Assembly: GCA_965112735.1 (NCBI GenBank)
Contig: OZ218955.1
Span: 1,116,001-1,180,000 of the forward strand
Reading direction: 5' to 3'
DNA from: Phaeosaccion multiseriatum
Lineage: Eukaryota; Ochrophyta, other classes
Length of the DNA stretch: 64,000 nucleotides
Notes under the pieces: generated by a model
What the model was told of the DNA's origin: nothing
Databases searched by the model: none
The model's input: only the letters and a program-made list of their open reading frames with translations
Part shown: in pieces, positions 1 to 11,897 of the stretch
Position numbering within the stretch: the stretch's first letter is position 1
How the letters are laid out: every line of letters starts with the position of its first letter
Position numbers and translations under genes: made by a program

Positions 1-365
1 CTGAGGGGATCAGAAGGCTCAGCAGGGAGGCCGGTTGTTGTCTCAGTTTCGAGTTTGAGTTCGAGTTTGAGTTTGAGTTTGAGTTTAGTCTTATCGTGTC
101 CTCGTTAGGAGCTGCTGCCGCTGTATGACCAACGCCTGCGCTTTGTGAGGGCTCTGGGGATGAAAGAGCATATCAATCATATGGGTCCCACATTGAATGG
201 TTCGCAATCGATCTCAGTTTATGACCTTATCAAAATATCGAACTCGACACATGGACTGGACACCGAAATCGACCTCGGTCAAAAAAAAACTGGAAACTGT
301 ATCGGACGATCTGACACTGAATTACAACCTGACTCTTTGAAACTGAATCTGAAACGGTCACACAG
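1..365 (+). other. Presumed intron of the kinesin-II gene
   Basis: No convincing coding frame precedes the acceptor at 364-365. A short GAGTTT direct repeat lies at about 50-86. The segment most likely belongs to an intron whose donor is left of the window. Confidence 0.5.
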
Positions 366-2145
366 GAGCGAACAGACATGCTCGACACGATCCGAGAGCT
401 GTCGAGACAACTGAAACTCAAGGAGCTTGTGTTGGGCAACTTCGTTCCTCCTGATGAGGGGGTCAAGATGGAGAAGAGGGCGGTGTGGAACGAGGAGGAG
501 GAGGTGAGGGAGGGAGAGGAGAGGAGGGGAGGGGAGGGGAGGGAGAGGAGGGGAGGGGAGGGGTGGAGAGGGGAGGGGAGGGGTGAGGAGGAGGGAGGGA
601 GGGAGGGAGGGAGGGAGGGAAGGGGGGGAGGGGAGGCGAAAGGAAGGGAGAGGGCGGGGAGAGGGGGAGTGGTGTGAGAGGGGTCCCTTCTCTCTGCCAC
701 ACACACAAACCCAGGGTGTTGTGGATCTAACCCCAAGTGTTTCCTGTATGACACGTGCCTATTTGTGACTCTCTTTCCCGGAATGCGTGTGCGTGAATGC
801 GCCTCCCTTCCATCCTTATGCCTTCCTTCGGTTTCTCTCTGCCCCTCTAACCCCCTTCCCCTCTCCTCTCCTCTCCTCTCCTCCTCTCCTCTCCTCTCCT
901 CTCCTCTCCTCTCCTCTCCTCTCCTCTCCTCTCCTCTCCTCTCCTCTCCTCTCCTCTCCTCTCCTCTCCTCTCCTCTCCTCTCCTCTCCTCTCCTCTCCT
1001 CTCCTCTCCTCTCCTCTCCTCTCCTCTCCTCTCCTCTCCTCTCCTCTCCTCTCCTCTCCTCTCCTCTCCTCTCCTCCTCTCCTCCCCTCACCTCTCCTCT
1101 CCTCCCCTCCCCTCTCCTCCCCACTGCCCTGCCCTGCCCATACACCTCTAACCTCTACCCTGCCTATATGCCTGCAGATGTGGGTCATCTCCCGCCTCGA
1201 CCTCTCCGGGAACGCCCTCCGAATGCGTCGACCCGTAAGCCTAAATGGACTGAAGCGCCCCGAGACAGGGTATGCGAGAGCAAGGAAGCAATTCGATGCC
1301 TCGACTCGATACAAGTATGACAATGTCATCAATCAGGACCTCGACATGCCCGAACGGACTACGCAAGACTATGAGGGAACAAACATGGTAAGAGGAGGGG
1401 GAGGGGAGGGGAGGGGAGGGGAGGGAAGGGGAGGCTAAGAGGGGAGAGAGTGAGGGAGGGAGGGTGGGAGGTGCCCAGCAACATGCCAGAGTCGTACGAA
1501 AGAGCCTTAACACCCGCCTTCTCCATTCCTCCCCTCCTCCTCCTCCTCCTCCTCCTCCTCCTCCTCCTCCTCCTCCTCCTCCTCCTCCTCCTCCTCCTCC
1601 TCCTCCTCCTCCCTCGCTCTGCTACCACTACTACCCCCCACGCCTACTACTACTGCTCCCCTTCACGCATTGTGCATACGCGTCGTCGCCACCACCACAG
1701 GTGTCGAGAGTCCATCCTGCCGTGAGTATGCCCCTAGATGCGGCAGAGGAGGAAGTGACGTTCACAGCCGTTGACACAAGCCCCCCTCAGCCATATCTGC
1801 AATACGAGAATGATGGAGGAGGAGGGGGAGGAGGAGGAGGGGGAGGAGGAGGAGGAGGAGGAGGAGGAGGAGGCGGAGGAGGAGACGGAGGAGGAGGAGG
1901 AGGAAGGGGAGGCGACGACCACGACAGGGGCGCACGGCCCAAGAGCGCTGCGAGAAGGGTGAGTAGTGGCAGGTTTGCAAAGATCAACCCCCCCCAGGTT
2001 TAGTTTCAGTTTCAGTTGGTTCCACTCTCAGCAACCTCGCTGGCTGCCTTTTCGCCCCCCCTTCCTCCGCTCTTGAAACGGCTTTTGCAGCTGAGTGGCT
2101 CGAGCGAAACTGTCGAAACTGTGGCAACTCACCCCTTGGTCTTGT

Positions 2146-2196
<51 letters not shown>

Positions 2197-2421
2197 CCTG
2201 TGTGCGTGCACGCGTGTGTATACCTATGTGTACATGTGTGTGTGTCTTCGTGCGTGTGTGTGTGCGTGTCTGTGTGTGACATCCAACCGCAGGCCTCTTC
2301 TCGACGCCCCAAGAGCGCCGTCAGACGCAAGAGCCGACCCGAGGAGACTGAGCCCGAACTTGAGTTTAAGGTTGATTACAAAGAGGCATATCCCACGGCA
2401 AGGGGATTACTGGGCAACTGA
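366..2421 (+). CDS. Kinesin-II (heterotrimeric, KIF3/FLA10-type) motor subunit, C-terminal part, 5' truncated by window edge
   Basis: Four exons keep frame: 366-503, 1178-1387, 1701-1958 and 2293-2421 (stop 2419-2421), all phase 0, giving the last 244 residues. The exons read a neck/tail signature of kinesin-[21 protein letters not shown], then [38 protein letters not shown], and the [14 protein letters not shown] segment that is characteristic of KIF3A/FLA10 tails, ending in a basic [10 protein letters not shown] stretch. Kinesin-II is the anterograde intraflagellar transport motor, so the organism probably builds flagella. The motor head lies left of the window. Exon 3 carries a pure GGA-type tract coding about 30 Gly, which is likely length-variable. 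Introns hold GGGA, CTCTC, CTC and GT microsatellites. Family call is from motif recognition; which of the two kinesin-II motor subunits it is remains unsettled. Confidence 0.78.
859..1125 (+). repeat. CTCTC/TCTCC pentanucleotide microsatellite in kinesin intron
   Basis: About 260 bp of nearly pure pyrimidine pentamer, ending about 50 bp before the 1178 exon acceptor. The opposite strand is an uninterrupted purine tract. Shorter CTC repeats (1535-1612) precede the next exon. Confidence 0.95.
2142..2192 (+). repeat. GT dinucleotide repeat in kinesin intron 3
   Basis: A run of alternating GT inside the intron 1959-2292, extended by degenerate TG-rich sequence to about 2278. Confidence 0.95.
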
Positions 2422-3625
2422 GCAGGGGGAGGAGGATGAGGGGGATGTGGAGGAGGTGGTGGTGGTGGTGGTGGTGGTGGTGGTGGTGGAGGAGGAGGAG
2501 GAGGAGGAGGAGGAGGTGGTGGTGGTGGAGGAGGAGGAGGAGGAGGAGGAGGAGGAGAAGGAGAAGGAGGAGGAGGAGGAGGAGGAGGAGGAGGAGGAGG
2601 AGGAGGAGGAGAAGGAGGAGGAGGACGAGGAGGAGGAGGAGGAGGAGGAGGAGGAGGAGGAGGAGGAAGAGGAGGTGGAGGAGGAGGTGGAGGAGGAGGA
2701 GGACAGGAGGGTGTGGGAGGGGGAGGGGAGGAGGAGGAGGAGGAGGAGGAGGGGAGGAGGAGGAGGAGGAGGAGGAGGAGGAGGAGGAGGAGGAGGAGGA
2801 GGAAGAGAAGGAGGAGCCTGCAGCGGAACAGCGCTCGATGCTCAAGTATCGGTGCTCGGTATTCAAGTATCGGGGCTCGATATTCAGTGCCGGAGCTAAG
2901 CGCCCCTGGAGAAGCCCCCATCACTGATTCCAAAAGGAGAGAGGAAGGAGGAGGGAGAGAGAGTTGTGCGTGCGTGCGTGCGTGCATCGCCCCTGTTGCT
3001 CCTCCACTGCTGCGACCACCTGCCATTTGGCCCTGTGATTCAAGGATTGAAGGATCGGAGGATGTTGATTTGAGTTGGCGAGCGCACACACGGCGCAGCA
3101 CACAGCGCACTCACAGCGCAAGCACAGAGCACGTCACTCTTGACCCACGGAAGACACACGTGTAGACGTGTTCCTTGCAGTGTGACCAAGGAATGAAGGA
3201 TTGTGTCTATCAACTATTCCCCAGGCCATCACACCTCACACCGTACTTTGGCAGGGCCTGACAAGAGCGACGTAAAAGGGTCAAAGGTGCAGTCTATTAT
3301 TGATTATGAATTTGATTTTGATCATTCTATTTTATCTATCTATTACAGGAGAGAGAGAGAGGGAGAGAGAGAGAGGGAGAGAGAGAGTCTGAGTCTTCAG
3401 GAAGTACTTTTGCTCCATCTCTGTCGATCCTTACGCGTCTCCGCCCGGTGCTCGCAGGCCGGGGGGGGGAGGGGAGCAACAAGCCAAGCCATGACCACCA
3501 CATCTCTTTTCCCTCCTCCTTCAACCTTGTAAATGTATCTCCAAATTGTTTTGTTGGCCAAGTCCTCGTGTTGAGGCTCCACTGCTGTTTCCATTTGTGA
3601 ACAAGCCGATGTAGTACCAACACAC
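2422..3625. other. Convergent intergenic region with long polypurine GGA/GGT tract
   Basis: This lies between the 3' ends of kinesin-II and TruB. Positions 2436-2815 are an almost uninterrupted GGA/GGT array of about 380 bp. Three near-copies of an AAGTATCGG/CTCGRTATTC motif lie at about 2843-2885, and a GA repeat at 3349-3388. I see no credible gene here; the long ORFs across the tract are repeat artefacts. Confidence 0.8.
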
Positions 3626-5605
3626 CTACTGCGGCCTCTTCTTGTCCTTCCCATGGCGCACCTTCATTGCCTTGGCGGAAGCGGCTGCATTGCGGAAGGC
3701 CGCCTCCAGAGCCTTGTCCTCTGGACTAGAGCCACCAGCACCACCACCACGAGCGGCAGCAGCCGCCGCTGCACCTGCCGCACCAGCACCACCACCACCA
3801 CCACCACCGACAGCAGCACCAGTAGCAGCCTCAGAAGCATCAGCGGCTGCGGCAGCAGCGGCAGCAGCGTCGGCAATAGGTCGATTTGTGTCCAAGTGTT
3901 CCTTGATATCCCGATAGCTCCAAAACTCCTGCCGGAGACAGTCGTGCAGACCAAAAGGCCCCTGCTGCGTCCTCTCAAGGGCGGTCATGATGCCCCTTGT
4001 GTCCAGGGATCGGGCAATGTCATCAATCAGCGAGCGCACATATGTGCCTCCTCCACATTCGATGCTCAGGCCAAAGTGAGGCAGCTCTGGTGGTGGTACG
4101 GGGGTAACGTCCGACAGTTGTGACGCCATTGAAGAGGAGAGAGGAGGACCGGCCTCTCTGACGTCGAGACGGGCAATGTGGACGGGGCGGGCTTCTCGCT
4201 CCACGGTAATGCCCTCTCTCGCCAGCTCGTAAAGCTTCTTGCCCTTCCTCTTTAGGGCCGAGTACATGGGAGGTACCTTAGGAGAGGGGAGGGGGAGCAG
4301 GATACACAAGAGCAGTTACGGACGTAAAGACTTGGGGTACTTGGTTCTTCAATTGGACGACGTTCGCTCGCTCCTTTCCTTTCTTCACGTCCCTCTCTCT
4401 CTCTCTCTCTTGCCTTGAGCTGCCATCCGACCATCCCCTACATGCGCATGCTCTCATTCTCTTCCTCATTCTTTCTCCCTCCCCCTTCCTCTCACTCTCT
4501 CTTCCTCTCACTCCCTCTCCTTCCCTCTTCCCCCAACTCTCTTCCACTCTCTCCACCTCCCTCCATCCCTCACTCCTCCCTTCCCTCCCTCCCTCCCTCT
4601 CCCCCTCCTTCCCTCCCTCCCTCCCCCTCCACACCCCACCTACCTGCATAATGTCGCCTCGGAAGGGCTTGACCGCCTCCTTGAGCGCCGCCCACGTGAC
4701 GTGCGACGCATCCCTCTCCCCAATGACCTTGCCCTCCGTATCCAGCGTGTCCGTCTCCACACCCAACAACCCACAAGCCTCGTATGCCTTCGCCCCCTTG
4801 AGCATCCCTCCCATTGACTTGGTGCCACTCCCCACCCCGATCACAAGCACTCCCGTGGCCATGGGGTCAAGAGTGCCTCCGTGCCCAACCTTGACCTTGA
4901 AACGAGGCCCTCTCCTCACATCCCCTCCCTTCTGCTGCCCTGGCTGCGTCTTCTTCCCACCCCCCCTCCTTCGTCCTCTGCCCCCCTTTGGTCTGACAAT
5001 GGCGTCCGCCACGATGGTCGACTTGTCGGCGTTGTCGTCCGGGATGGGGGACACTTTGCCGAACAACAGCTCGTCTCCCTTGGCGAGCATTCTCTGTCTC
5101 TCCTCCTCCTGCTGGATCTCCGCAGGAGCTCGAGGGTACAGCTCGTCCAATCGCTTCAGAGCGGCGTTAGACAAGCCCCTCTGAAGCTCGCCTATTGCAG
5201 AGAGAAGGGGGGCGGGGGGTGGCGAGGGTAAGGCAACAGTGTGTTGTAAGAGGAGGATTCAGGAGGGAGTTCAGGAGGGAGACAAAAAGCGGAATCGGAC
5301 TCTGAATACGGCCCCCACACACGGCAGGACGGCCCACAGCAAAGCAACCGGGCCACTACACCCAACAACAGCAGTTGGTGATACAGTCAGAAGCTTACCC
5401 TTGATCTTGCTGACGACGTCGCTCGAAGTCCAGCCCTTCGGCTTGTACACCGCCATGACGCCATTGGGTCTCTCCATACTATTCACCACTTGGCTGACTT
5501 CATGTGCTGTCGGTCTAGGATAGGCTGCGTCTCTGGCAGCACCAAGTGTGTTCCCCTTTGCAGCATCCACCGATGGTCGCGTCTTTTTCTCCGCCGAGCC
5601 TGGCC

Positions 5606-5651
<46 letters not shown>

Positions 5652-6008
5652 TTCTGCTGCTTCTGCTGCTACTGGCCCGTCGCCTGCTGGCGGATGTCGG
5701 CCTGTCTCTGATGATGGTGATGCCGGTGCCGTTCCTGAATCGCCATTTCCTTCGTCCTTTTGGGCGGCCAGCAAGGCACTTGCTCTTGTCCGACTGCTAC
5801 TCGTGCTACTACTGCTGCTATGAAACCTACCGACACTATGAGCCCTACTACTTCTGCTGCTGCTCTCGCAGCTATGCACCTGTTGTTGTTGTTTTGTGAG
5901 GAGGGGTGCGAGGGGCCGGATAAGATGGTGGTGGTGGTGGAGGGTGAATCCCCTGCTCAGCTGCAGCACAGTACACAGCATTGGCAGCCGCAGCGCCAGT
6001 CGAGGCAT
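3626..6008 (-). CDS. truB: TruB-family tRNA pseudouridine-55 synthase, probably organelle-targeted
   Basis: Three exons on the minus strand (6008-5399, 5191-4644, 4276-3626) splice in frame to 602 residues. The enzyme isomerises U55 of the tRNA T-loop to pseudouridine. Motifs visible in order: KPKGWTSSDVVSKIKG; the catalytic loop GHGGTLDPMATGVL (Asp at about residue 312); KAYEACGLLGVETDTLD; PPMYSALKRKGKKLYELA; and CGGGTYVRSLIDDIARSL. The protein is about twice the bacterial length. The extra sequence is an N-terminal Ser/Ala-rich leader of about 165 residues starting MPRLALRLPMLCTVL, a basic insert before the catalytic loop, and an Ala/Gly-rich C-terminus ending in lysines. The leader suggests import into plastid or mitochondrion, but its destination cannot be decided by eye. 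Intron 1 carries a copy of the dispersed GTTGGTGATACAG motif (5371-5386). Confidence 0.94.
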
Positions 6009-6421
6009 TGTGGCACTTTAAGGCTTCTTGCCTTGTGATCATCATTGTGATGGCGGTCCAGTTTCAGTTTCAGCTTTGGTGTCTCATATTGGTCCATATT
6101 GCGAATCCCTCATTCAAGAAAACAACAAACAGCAGCAACACAACTAGGCCCAAAATATTAAACCTTGGTGAATAAAGGGGAGAAGCAGCAGGAGGTAGAA
6201 GTGGAGCTAAGAAGAAGTAGTTGCCTGCAAGGGCCTTCCTGTTTCAGGAAAGGTCCTTTCGTTCGTGTGTCCAAAAGCAGGCCGCGAGTACGTGGAGTCT
6301 TGGACAACGCTGGGCAGGGACCGCCACGCCCGTCATCATTGCTAGAGGAAGAACCCTCCCTTGAGTAAGCACGGGGCCAGGAAGGTGGATTAGGCACGCG
6401 TATACCCTGGCAACGGACGCC
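6009..6421. promoter_or_regulatory. Divergent promoter region between TruB and SQD2
   Basis: The ATG codons of the two genes face away from each other across 413 bp, so both promoters and 5' UTRs must lie here. No TATA box or other named element is obvious. Confidence 0.55.
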
Positions 6422-7511
6422 ATGGTGTATGTAAAATCGTGCGCCTCCCTCTTGTTCGCAGTCTCTTCTGCCGTCCTTCTTGTGATGCTCGACACTGGCG
6501 GGGTAGATGCCTTCGCTCCCCCGCCACAACTTCAGAGCAGCCACGCGGCAGCAGCGAGACACAGCAGTAGGAGCAGCAGCAGCAGCAGCAGCGGGGTGTG
6601 TAGTCCTACTCAAGCGTGCAGTCCCCGTGGGCCCGCCCCTCTGGGTATGGCAGGACCGAAGGTGTCCCCTGGGGCCCTGGCATCTGCGGTCGAAGCGGCA
6701 GCAGCAAAGGCCGCGGCCGATGACGAAGCAGAGGTGAGAGCGAAAGGGCAAAAGCTGAACTAAAAGGAGTCGGTGTGAGCGTAACGGCACAAGCTAGGCT
6801 GAAGGGGGTATGAAGGGTTGCGTAGTGTGAGTGGGTTGGCCGGAGCGAGTATAGAGAGACGCCCATACGATGAGAAACGAAAGGTGGGCGCCTAGTGCGA
6901 GAGGTGGAAGCTGAGAAGAAGCTTTTGTCGTTCTCTATGGACGGAGGGAGAGTGCTTGCGTGGATTTGTGCGCCCAAGTCTTGCACATGCTTCCATTGCC
7001 CTCTCTATCTCTGTGTACGTGCGTGTGTGTCTGAGTGAATGCACATTCTTCTTTTGCGCTCTCTCTCTGTGTGTGTGTATGTGTGTGTGTGTGTGTGAGT
7101 GAATACGTGAGCGTGTCAATTGTGTGTGAGAGTGAGGAGAGCGTGAGACAGCGTGGCAGGCCTGTGTGTGTGAGTGAGCAGTGTACTCACGACGCATGCG
7201 GTGCTGGTCGTACCCATCGATGCTTTCTGAAACTCCCTTGCCTTCGTCCGCTCATTCAATGCAAATGCAAACTCCCTCAGCAGACCCCGAGTGCGATGCT
7301 CCAACTAAAGGCCACCCCCCCGCAGCGCATCGGACTGGTCATTGAGCCCTCTCCCTTCACTCACATTAGCGGTAAGGCGGACCGGCAGAGACAGACAGCA
7401 GCTATACAGATGTATACATGGACGGGCAGGCAGATAGACAGATGTAAAGGCAGGCAGGGAGATAGATAGACAAACAGATAGACAGACAGAAAGACAGTCA
7501 GTCAGTCAGTC

Positions 7512-7548
<37 letters not shown>

Positions 7549-7699
7549 GGCAGACAGACAGACAGACAGACAGGCAGACAGATGGACAGATGGACAGACA
7601 GACAGACAGGCAGACAGACAGACAGACAGACAGACAGACATACAGACAGACAGACAGGCAGACAGATGGACAGATGGACAGACAGACAGACAGACAGGC

Positions 7700-7738
<39 letters not shown>

Positions 7739-7792
7739 TGGACAGACAGACAGACAGACAGACAGACAGGCAGACAGATGGACAGACAGACT

Positions 7793-7828
<36 letters not shown>

Positions 7829-7840
7829 GGCAGACAGATG

Positions 7841-7895
<55 letters not shown>

Positions 7896-8070
7896 GACAG
7901 ACCGACAGGCACACAGACCGAATGCGGCTTGAGATATACAGACCCCACTGCCTCGCACAGCGCTGTCTGGCCATGGGCTGTCTGGCCATGGGCTGGGCAC
8001 TGCATTTGCAAGTGGGAGGGAGGAAGAGAACCGAATTGACTTACTTGTCTGCAGCAGGCCATGAGATACA

Positions 8071-8141
<71 letters not shown>

Positions 8142-8635
8142 AAGACTGGCAGACAGATAGACAGATGGACAGACAGGATCGACTCACTTGTCTTCAGCAA
8201 GACATGGCATGAGGAGACGCAAAGACGGACTCACTTGCTATGTTTGTCTGTGCTCTTCATCGCCTTACCTGTTTGTACATACGTTGGACCAGTTGTGATC
8301 CGTTGATGGATGCCGCATGGCCGGCCTGTCCATTTCCCAGCCCTCATCCTCCCCCCCTTCCCTCTGTACCAACAACACCCCCCCCGCCCCCCGCTCTCCC
8401 ATCTACCACACAGGCTACAGCAACCGTTTCCGTGAGCTGATCAAGTACCTCAAGAAGGCAGAGGATGACGTGTCCATCGTGACTTGTGATGACCACAAGG
8501 ACCCGCCCACTGAAATTGAGAATTTCCCGATCATCACCACAAAAGGTTTCCGCTTCCCCTTGTACGACCACATTGTGCTCTCCTTCGACACCAAGGTAGG
8601 GTAGGATGTTGGATGGATTGGGTGGGTGGTTGGAC

Positions 8636-8669
<34 letters not shown>

Positions 8670-9752
8670 ATGGATGGATGGATGGATGGATGGATGTTAA
8701 GACGAGATGGACGGAAAGAAGGCTAAGGAAGCCGAGGACGCGCTGAGGAAGCTGTGAAGAACTTTCTTGTCTCTACTCGTGTCTCTAGGAACTCTCTTTT
8801 AAGAGAGTCTCTACTCTCTACTCTCTGCTCTGTCTCTAAAAGTGTGATGTTGCTCAACGATCTCATCACTCGTTGCTCCCCCCCACCGCCCCTCCCTCCT
8901 TCCCTTCCTACCCTCCACCCCTCCCTCCCTCCCTTCCTACCCTCCACCCCTCCCTCCCTCCCTCCTTCCCCTCCCCTCCCTCTGTCTAACAGGGCAAAGG
9001 CTGGGCCATGGCAGAGACGCATCAGCCGGACGTGCTCCACGTGACCAGTCCGGGCTTCATCGTGCTATCGGCCCTGCTCTATGCAAGGCACTTTCGGTGT
9101 CCGTTGGTGTTCTCTTACCACACACATTTGCCGCTGTATGCACGGTCCTATGCGGTGAGTGAGTGTGTGGGGAGGGGGAGAGACAGGGAGCGGGAGGGAG
9201 GGAGGGAGGGAGAAAGAGAGGGGGAGAGAGAGGGAGGGAGGGAGGGGAGGGAGGAAGGGGAGGGAGGGAGGGGGGGGGGGGACTGCAAGAGAGAGTGCAA
9301 GGGATGGATGGAGTGCAAGGGAGGGAGGAGAGGAAAGGAGGGGAGAGAGAGAATGACAGAGATTGAGAGAGGAGGAGGAGAGAGGAGAGAGGAGCTGCGG
9401 GGCAGCTGCGTGTGTTCGCCATCTCCGCATACATGCAACGGGCCGCAAAGCACGTACCCACGCGCGCATACACACACACGCACACACACACACACACACG
9501 TACACACATACACACGCACACACACACTTGACTCTCCTCTCCCCCGCTGTGGCATCCATCTGATCTCCGCTGCTCTGTCTCCTCCTCCTCCTCTCTCTTA
9601 CTCTCTCTCTCTGCTACTGCTGCTTGAATCCTTCAACCAAACCCAACCAAACAAACAAACACACACACTCGTTTCGATCCTCAAACGGAAACAACAACAA
9701 CAACAACAACAACACCACCACCACCAACAATAACAACAACAACAACAACAAT

Positions 9753-9811
<59 letters not shown>

Positions 9812-11287
9812 CGCCACCACCAACAACAACAACCACAACCACAACCACAACCACAACAACTTACACTAGAAATTCCTGCCCGGAGCGGAGCGAATGGCGT
9901 GGTACCTCATGAAGTACGTACACAACAAGGCCGACCTGACCCTCGTCACCAGCCCCCAGATCAGGGACGAGTTGGAGGCGCATGGGATTAAGCGGGTGGA
10001 TGTATGGCGCAAGGGGATCGATACCGACCGTTTCAACCCCTCCTTCAAGTCGGCGGAGATGAGGGAACGGCTCAGTGATGGGCATCCAGAAGCTCCCCTG
10101 CTTGTGTATGTGGGTCGGTTGGGCACGGAGAAACGACTGAAGGACCTCAAGGGGGTGTTGGAACAGCTGCCAGAGGCTCGATTGGCGCTGGTAGGCAAAG
10201 GTCCAGATGACGAAGCGTTGAAGGAGTACTTTGTAGGGACCAATACGGTGTTTACAGGCGTCATGACCGGGACAGAACTCAGCCAAGCCTTTGCTTCGGG
10301 GGACGTGTTTCTCATGCCGTCTGACTCGGAAACCTTGGGCTTTGTGGTGCTGGAGAGTATGGCGAGTGGCGTGCCGGTAATTGGTGTCAGGGCCGGGGGT
10401 GTACCGGACTTGATTGAGGATGGCAAGACGGGCTATCTTGTCGATGTAGGGGACGCTAAGGCCATGGCTGATAGGGTGAGTCAGGGAAGGGGAGGAGAGG
10501 GAGGGAGGGAGGGAGGGAGGGAGGGAGGGAGGAGAGGGACGGGAGGGAGAGGGAGGGGGTGGGTAGGGGAGGGAGGGGGGGAGGGACGGGCGAGCGGGAG
10601 GAGGGGGGGGCGGAGGGAGGGAGGGAGGGAAGGGGAGAGGGCACACTGAGAAGCAGCTTTTATTCGCAGAGATGGGGCGGGGAAGGAAGGGGGAAAGGCA
10701 GGGCTCAAGAGGGAGGTAGGACCCGCGTGGAATAGAGGGAGGGACGGACGGACGGACGGAGGGAGGGAGGGAGGGAGAGGCTCTCTTGCACATACGCACT
10801 TTCAAACGCACGCACGCATGCACACCCACCGATGTATACTCACCTCCCTCCCTCCCTCCCTCCCTCCTCTCATTTCCACCACACGACAACCAACAAACAG
10901 GTGAAACTCATGCTGCAGAGCAAAACGGCGTACAAAGCCATGGGGGAGGCCGCGAGAAAAGAGACAGAAAAGTGGTCCTGGGAGTCTGCCACCGCCTACT
11001 TACGCAACGTGCAGTACAAAAAGGCTATGCTAAACTTCAAGTTCAGGGCCTTCAATGGTTACGGCTCGCCCCACTCGAGGTCGAAGTGGAGGGGCGGGTT
11101 ATTCTCCATCAAGAGGGGCATTACGGCCATCCTGGGCTTTATCGTGAGGGCGATCAGGAAAGCGTCTGAGGCAACAGCAGTGGCGCCGCCAGCGACACCT
11201 GCAGCGGCAGCAGCAGCAGCGGGAGGAGGAGGAGGAGGAGGAGGAGGAGATGTGGCGAAGGCGAAGGAGGAGAGGTGGTGGTTCTGA
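6422..11287 (+). CDS. SQD2: Sulfoquinovosyl transferase (sulfolipid synthase), plastid-targeted
   Basis: Six exons (6422-6733, 7281-7371, 8414-8595, 8993-9154, 9870-10475, 10901-11287) join in frame to 579 residues. SQD2 is a GT4 glycosyltransferase that moves sulfoquinovose from UDP-sulfoquinovose to diacylglycerol, making the plastid sulfolipid SQDG. The order of motifs matches plant SQD2: [120 protein letters not shown] and [20 protein letters not shown]. The N-terminus is a hydrophobic signal peptide ending VDAFAPPP, an ASAFAP-type plastid import motif, followed by a Ser/Ala-rich transit region. The C-terminal tail adds Ala/Gly repeats. Exon 2 has alternative CAG acceptors (7281 or 7284). 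A possible AATAAA lies at 11588-11593. Confidence 0.96.
7375..8165 (+). repeat. ACAG tetranucleotide arrays in SQD2 intron 2
   Basis: Two blocks of ACAG/GACA repeats (about 7440-7905 and 8070-8165) with GCAG and ATGG variants occupy most of the 1,042-bp intron and begin soon after its donor at 7372. Unique sequence with a duplicated CTGTCTGGCCATGGGCTG lies between them. Confidence 0.95.
8636..8697 (+). repeat. GGAT repeat in SQD2 intron 3
   Basis: About 15 copies of GGAT, starting some 40 bp after the donor at 8596. Confidence 0.95.
9690..9860 (+). repeat. CAA trinucleotide repeat in SQD2 intron 4
   Basis: CAA/CCA repeats run almost to the exon 5 acceptor at 9868-9869. The same intron has a GGGA array after its donor (about 9185-9280) and an AC array (about 9470-9530). 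Confidence 0.95.
10495..10790 (+). repeat. GGGA repeats in SQD2 intron 5
   Basis: Purine-rich GGGA/GGGC units begin about 20 bp after the donor at 10476 and continue in blocks. The intron ends in pyrimidine-rich CCCT repeats before the acceptor at 10900. Confidence 0.9.
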
Positions 11288-11865
11288 TCAGATCTGTGAT
11301 GCGCGAATTTAGTCTGACCCCACCTGAGCTTACGTAAGTTCCATCACTCACAGCTTTTACTTTTATACTTCCTCCCCCTTTTCCTCTTATACTTTCTGAC
11401 TAATCACTCTCCAGCTTGTCACTTCACCTTCTCGCTCTCCAGTTTTTACATACTTTATACAAAGGGGGGCAGGGGGCTTTTTATTTATCTTGCGGTTGCA
11501 AATTCGACCTCGCGTGTGGGGAGGGAGGAGGACCGCTTACTTACTTACTTACGTACACTTACGTACACATTTACATACGATCAGCAAAATAAAGCGTTAT
11601 ACTCAAAGCACGGTCCCCTCGCACCCCCGCACACCCCAACGCGGGCTCTGCCCTGCCTCTCCGTCTTGGTGTTTACTCTGAAGTACTCGTCAAGTACTCG
11701 TCAAGTAGTTAGGAAGAAGACCAACATGTGTGCAAGATGCGATGTGCAAGATGCGGTGTGTATGCGACTTGGCGACTAGGGGGTGACAGGGTGGGGGTCC
11801 GGGCGAGAGTCAGAGCTTTCGCCCCCATGTCATCCCCGCCGCCGCCGCCACTCGACCCCTTGAAC

Positions 11866-11897
<32 letters not shown>

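Noticed and set aside
7440-8165. CRISPR-like array
   Set aside because: Simple ACAG tetranucleotide repeat in an intron, with no unique spacers; the same applies to 38652-39212.
7502-8200. Long antisense Cys/Leu/Ser-rich open frames
   Set aside because: A 4-bp repeat has no stop in some frames; this is SQD2 intron sequence.
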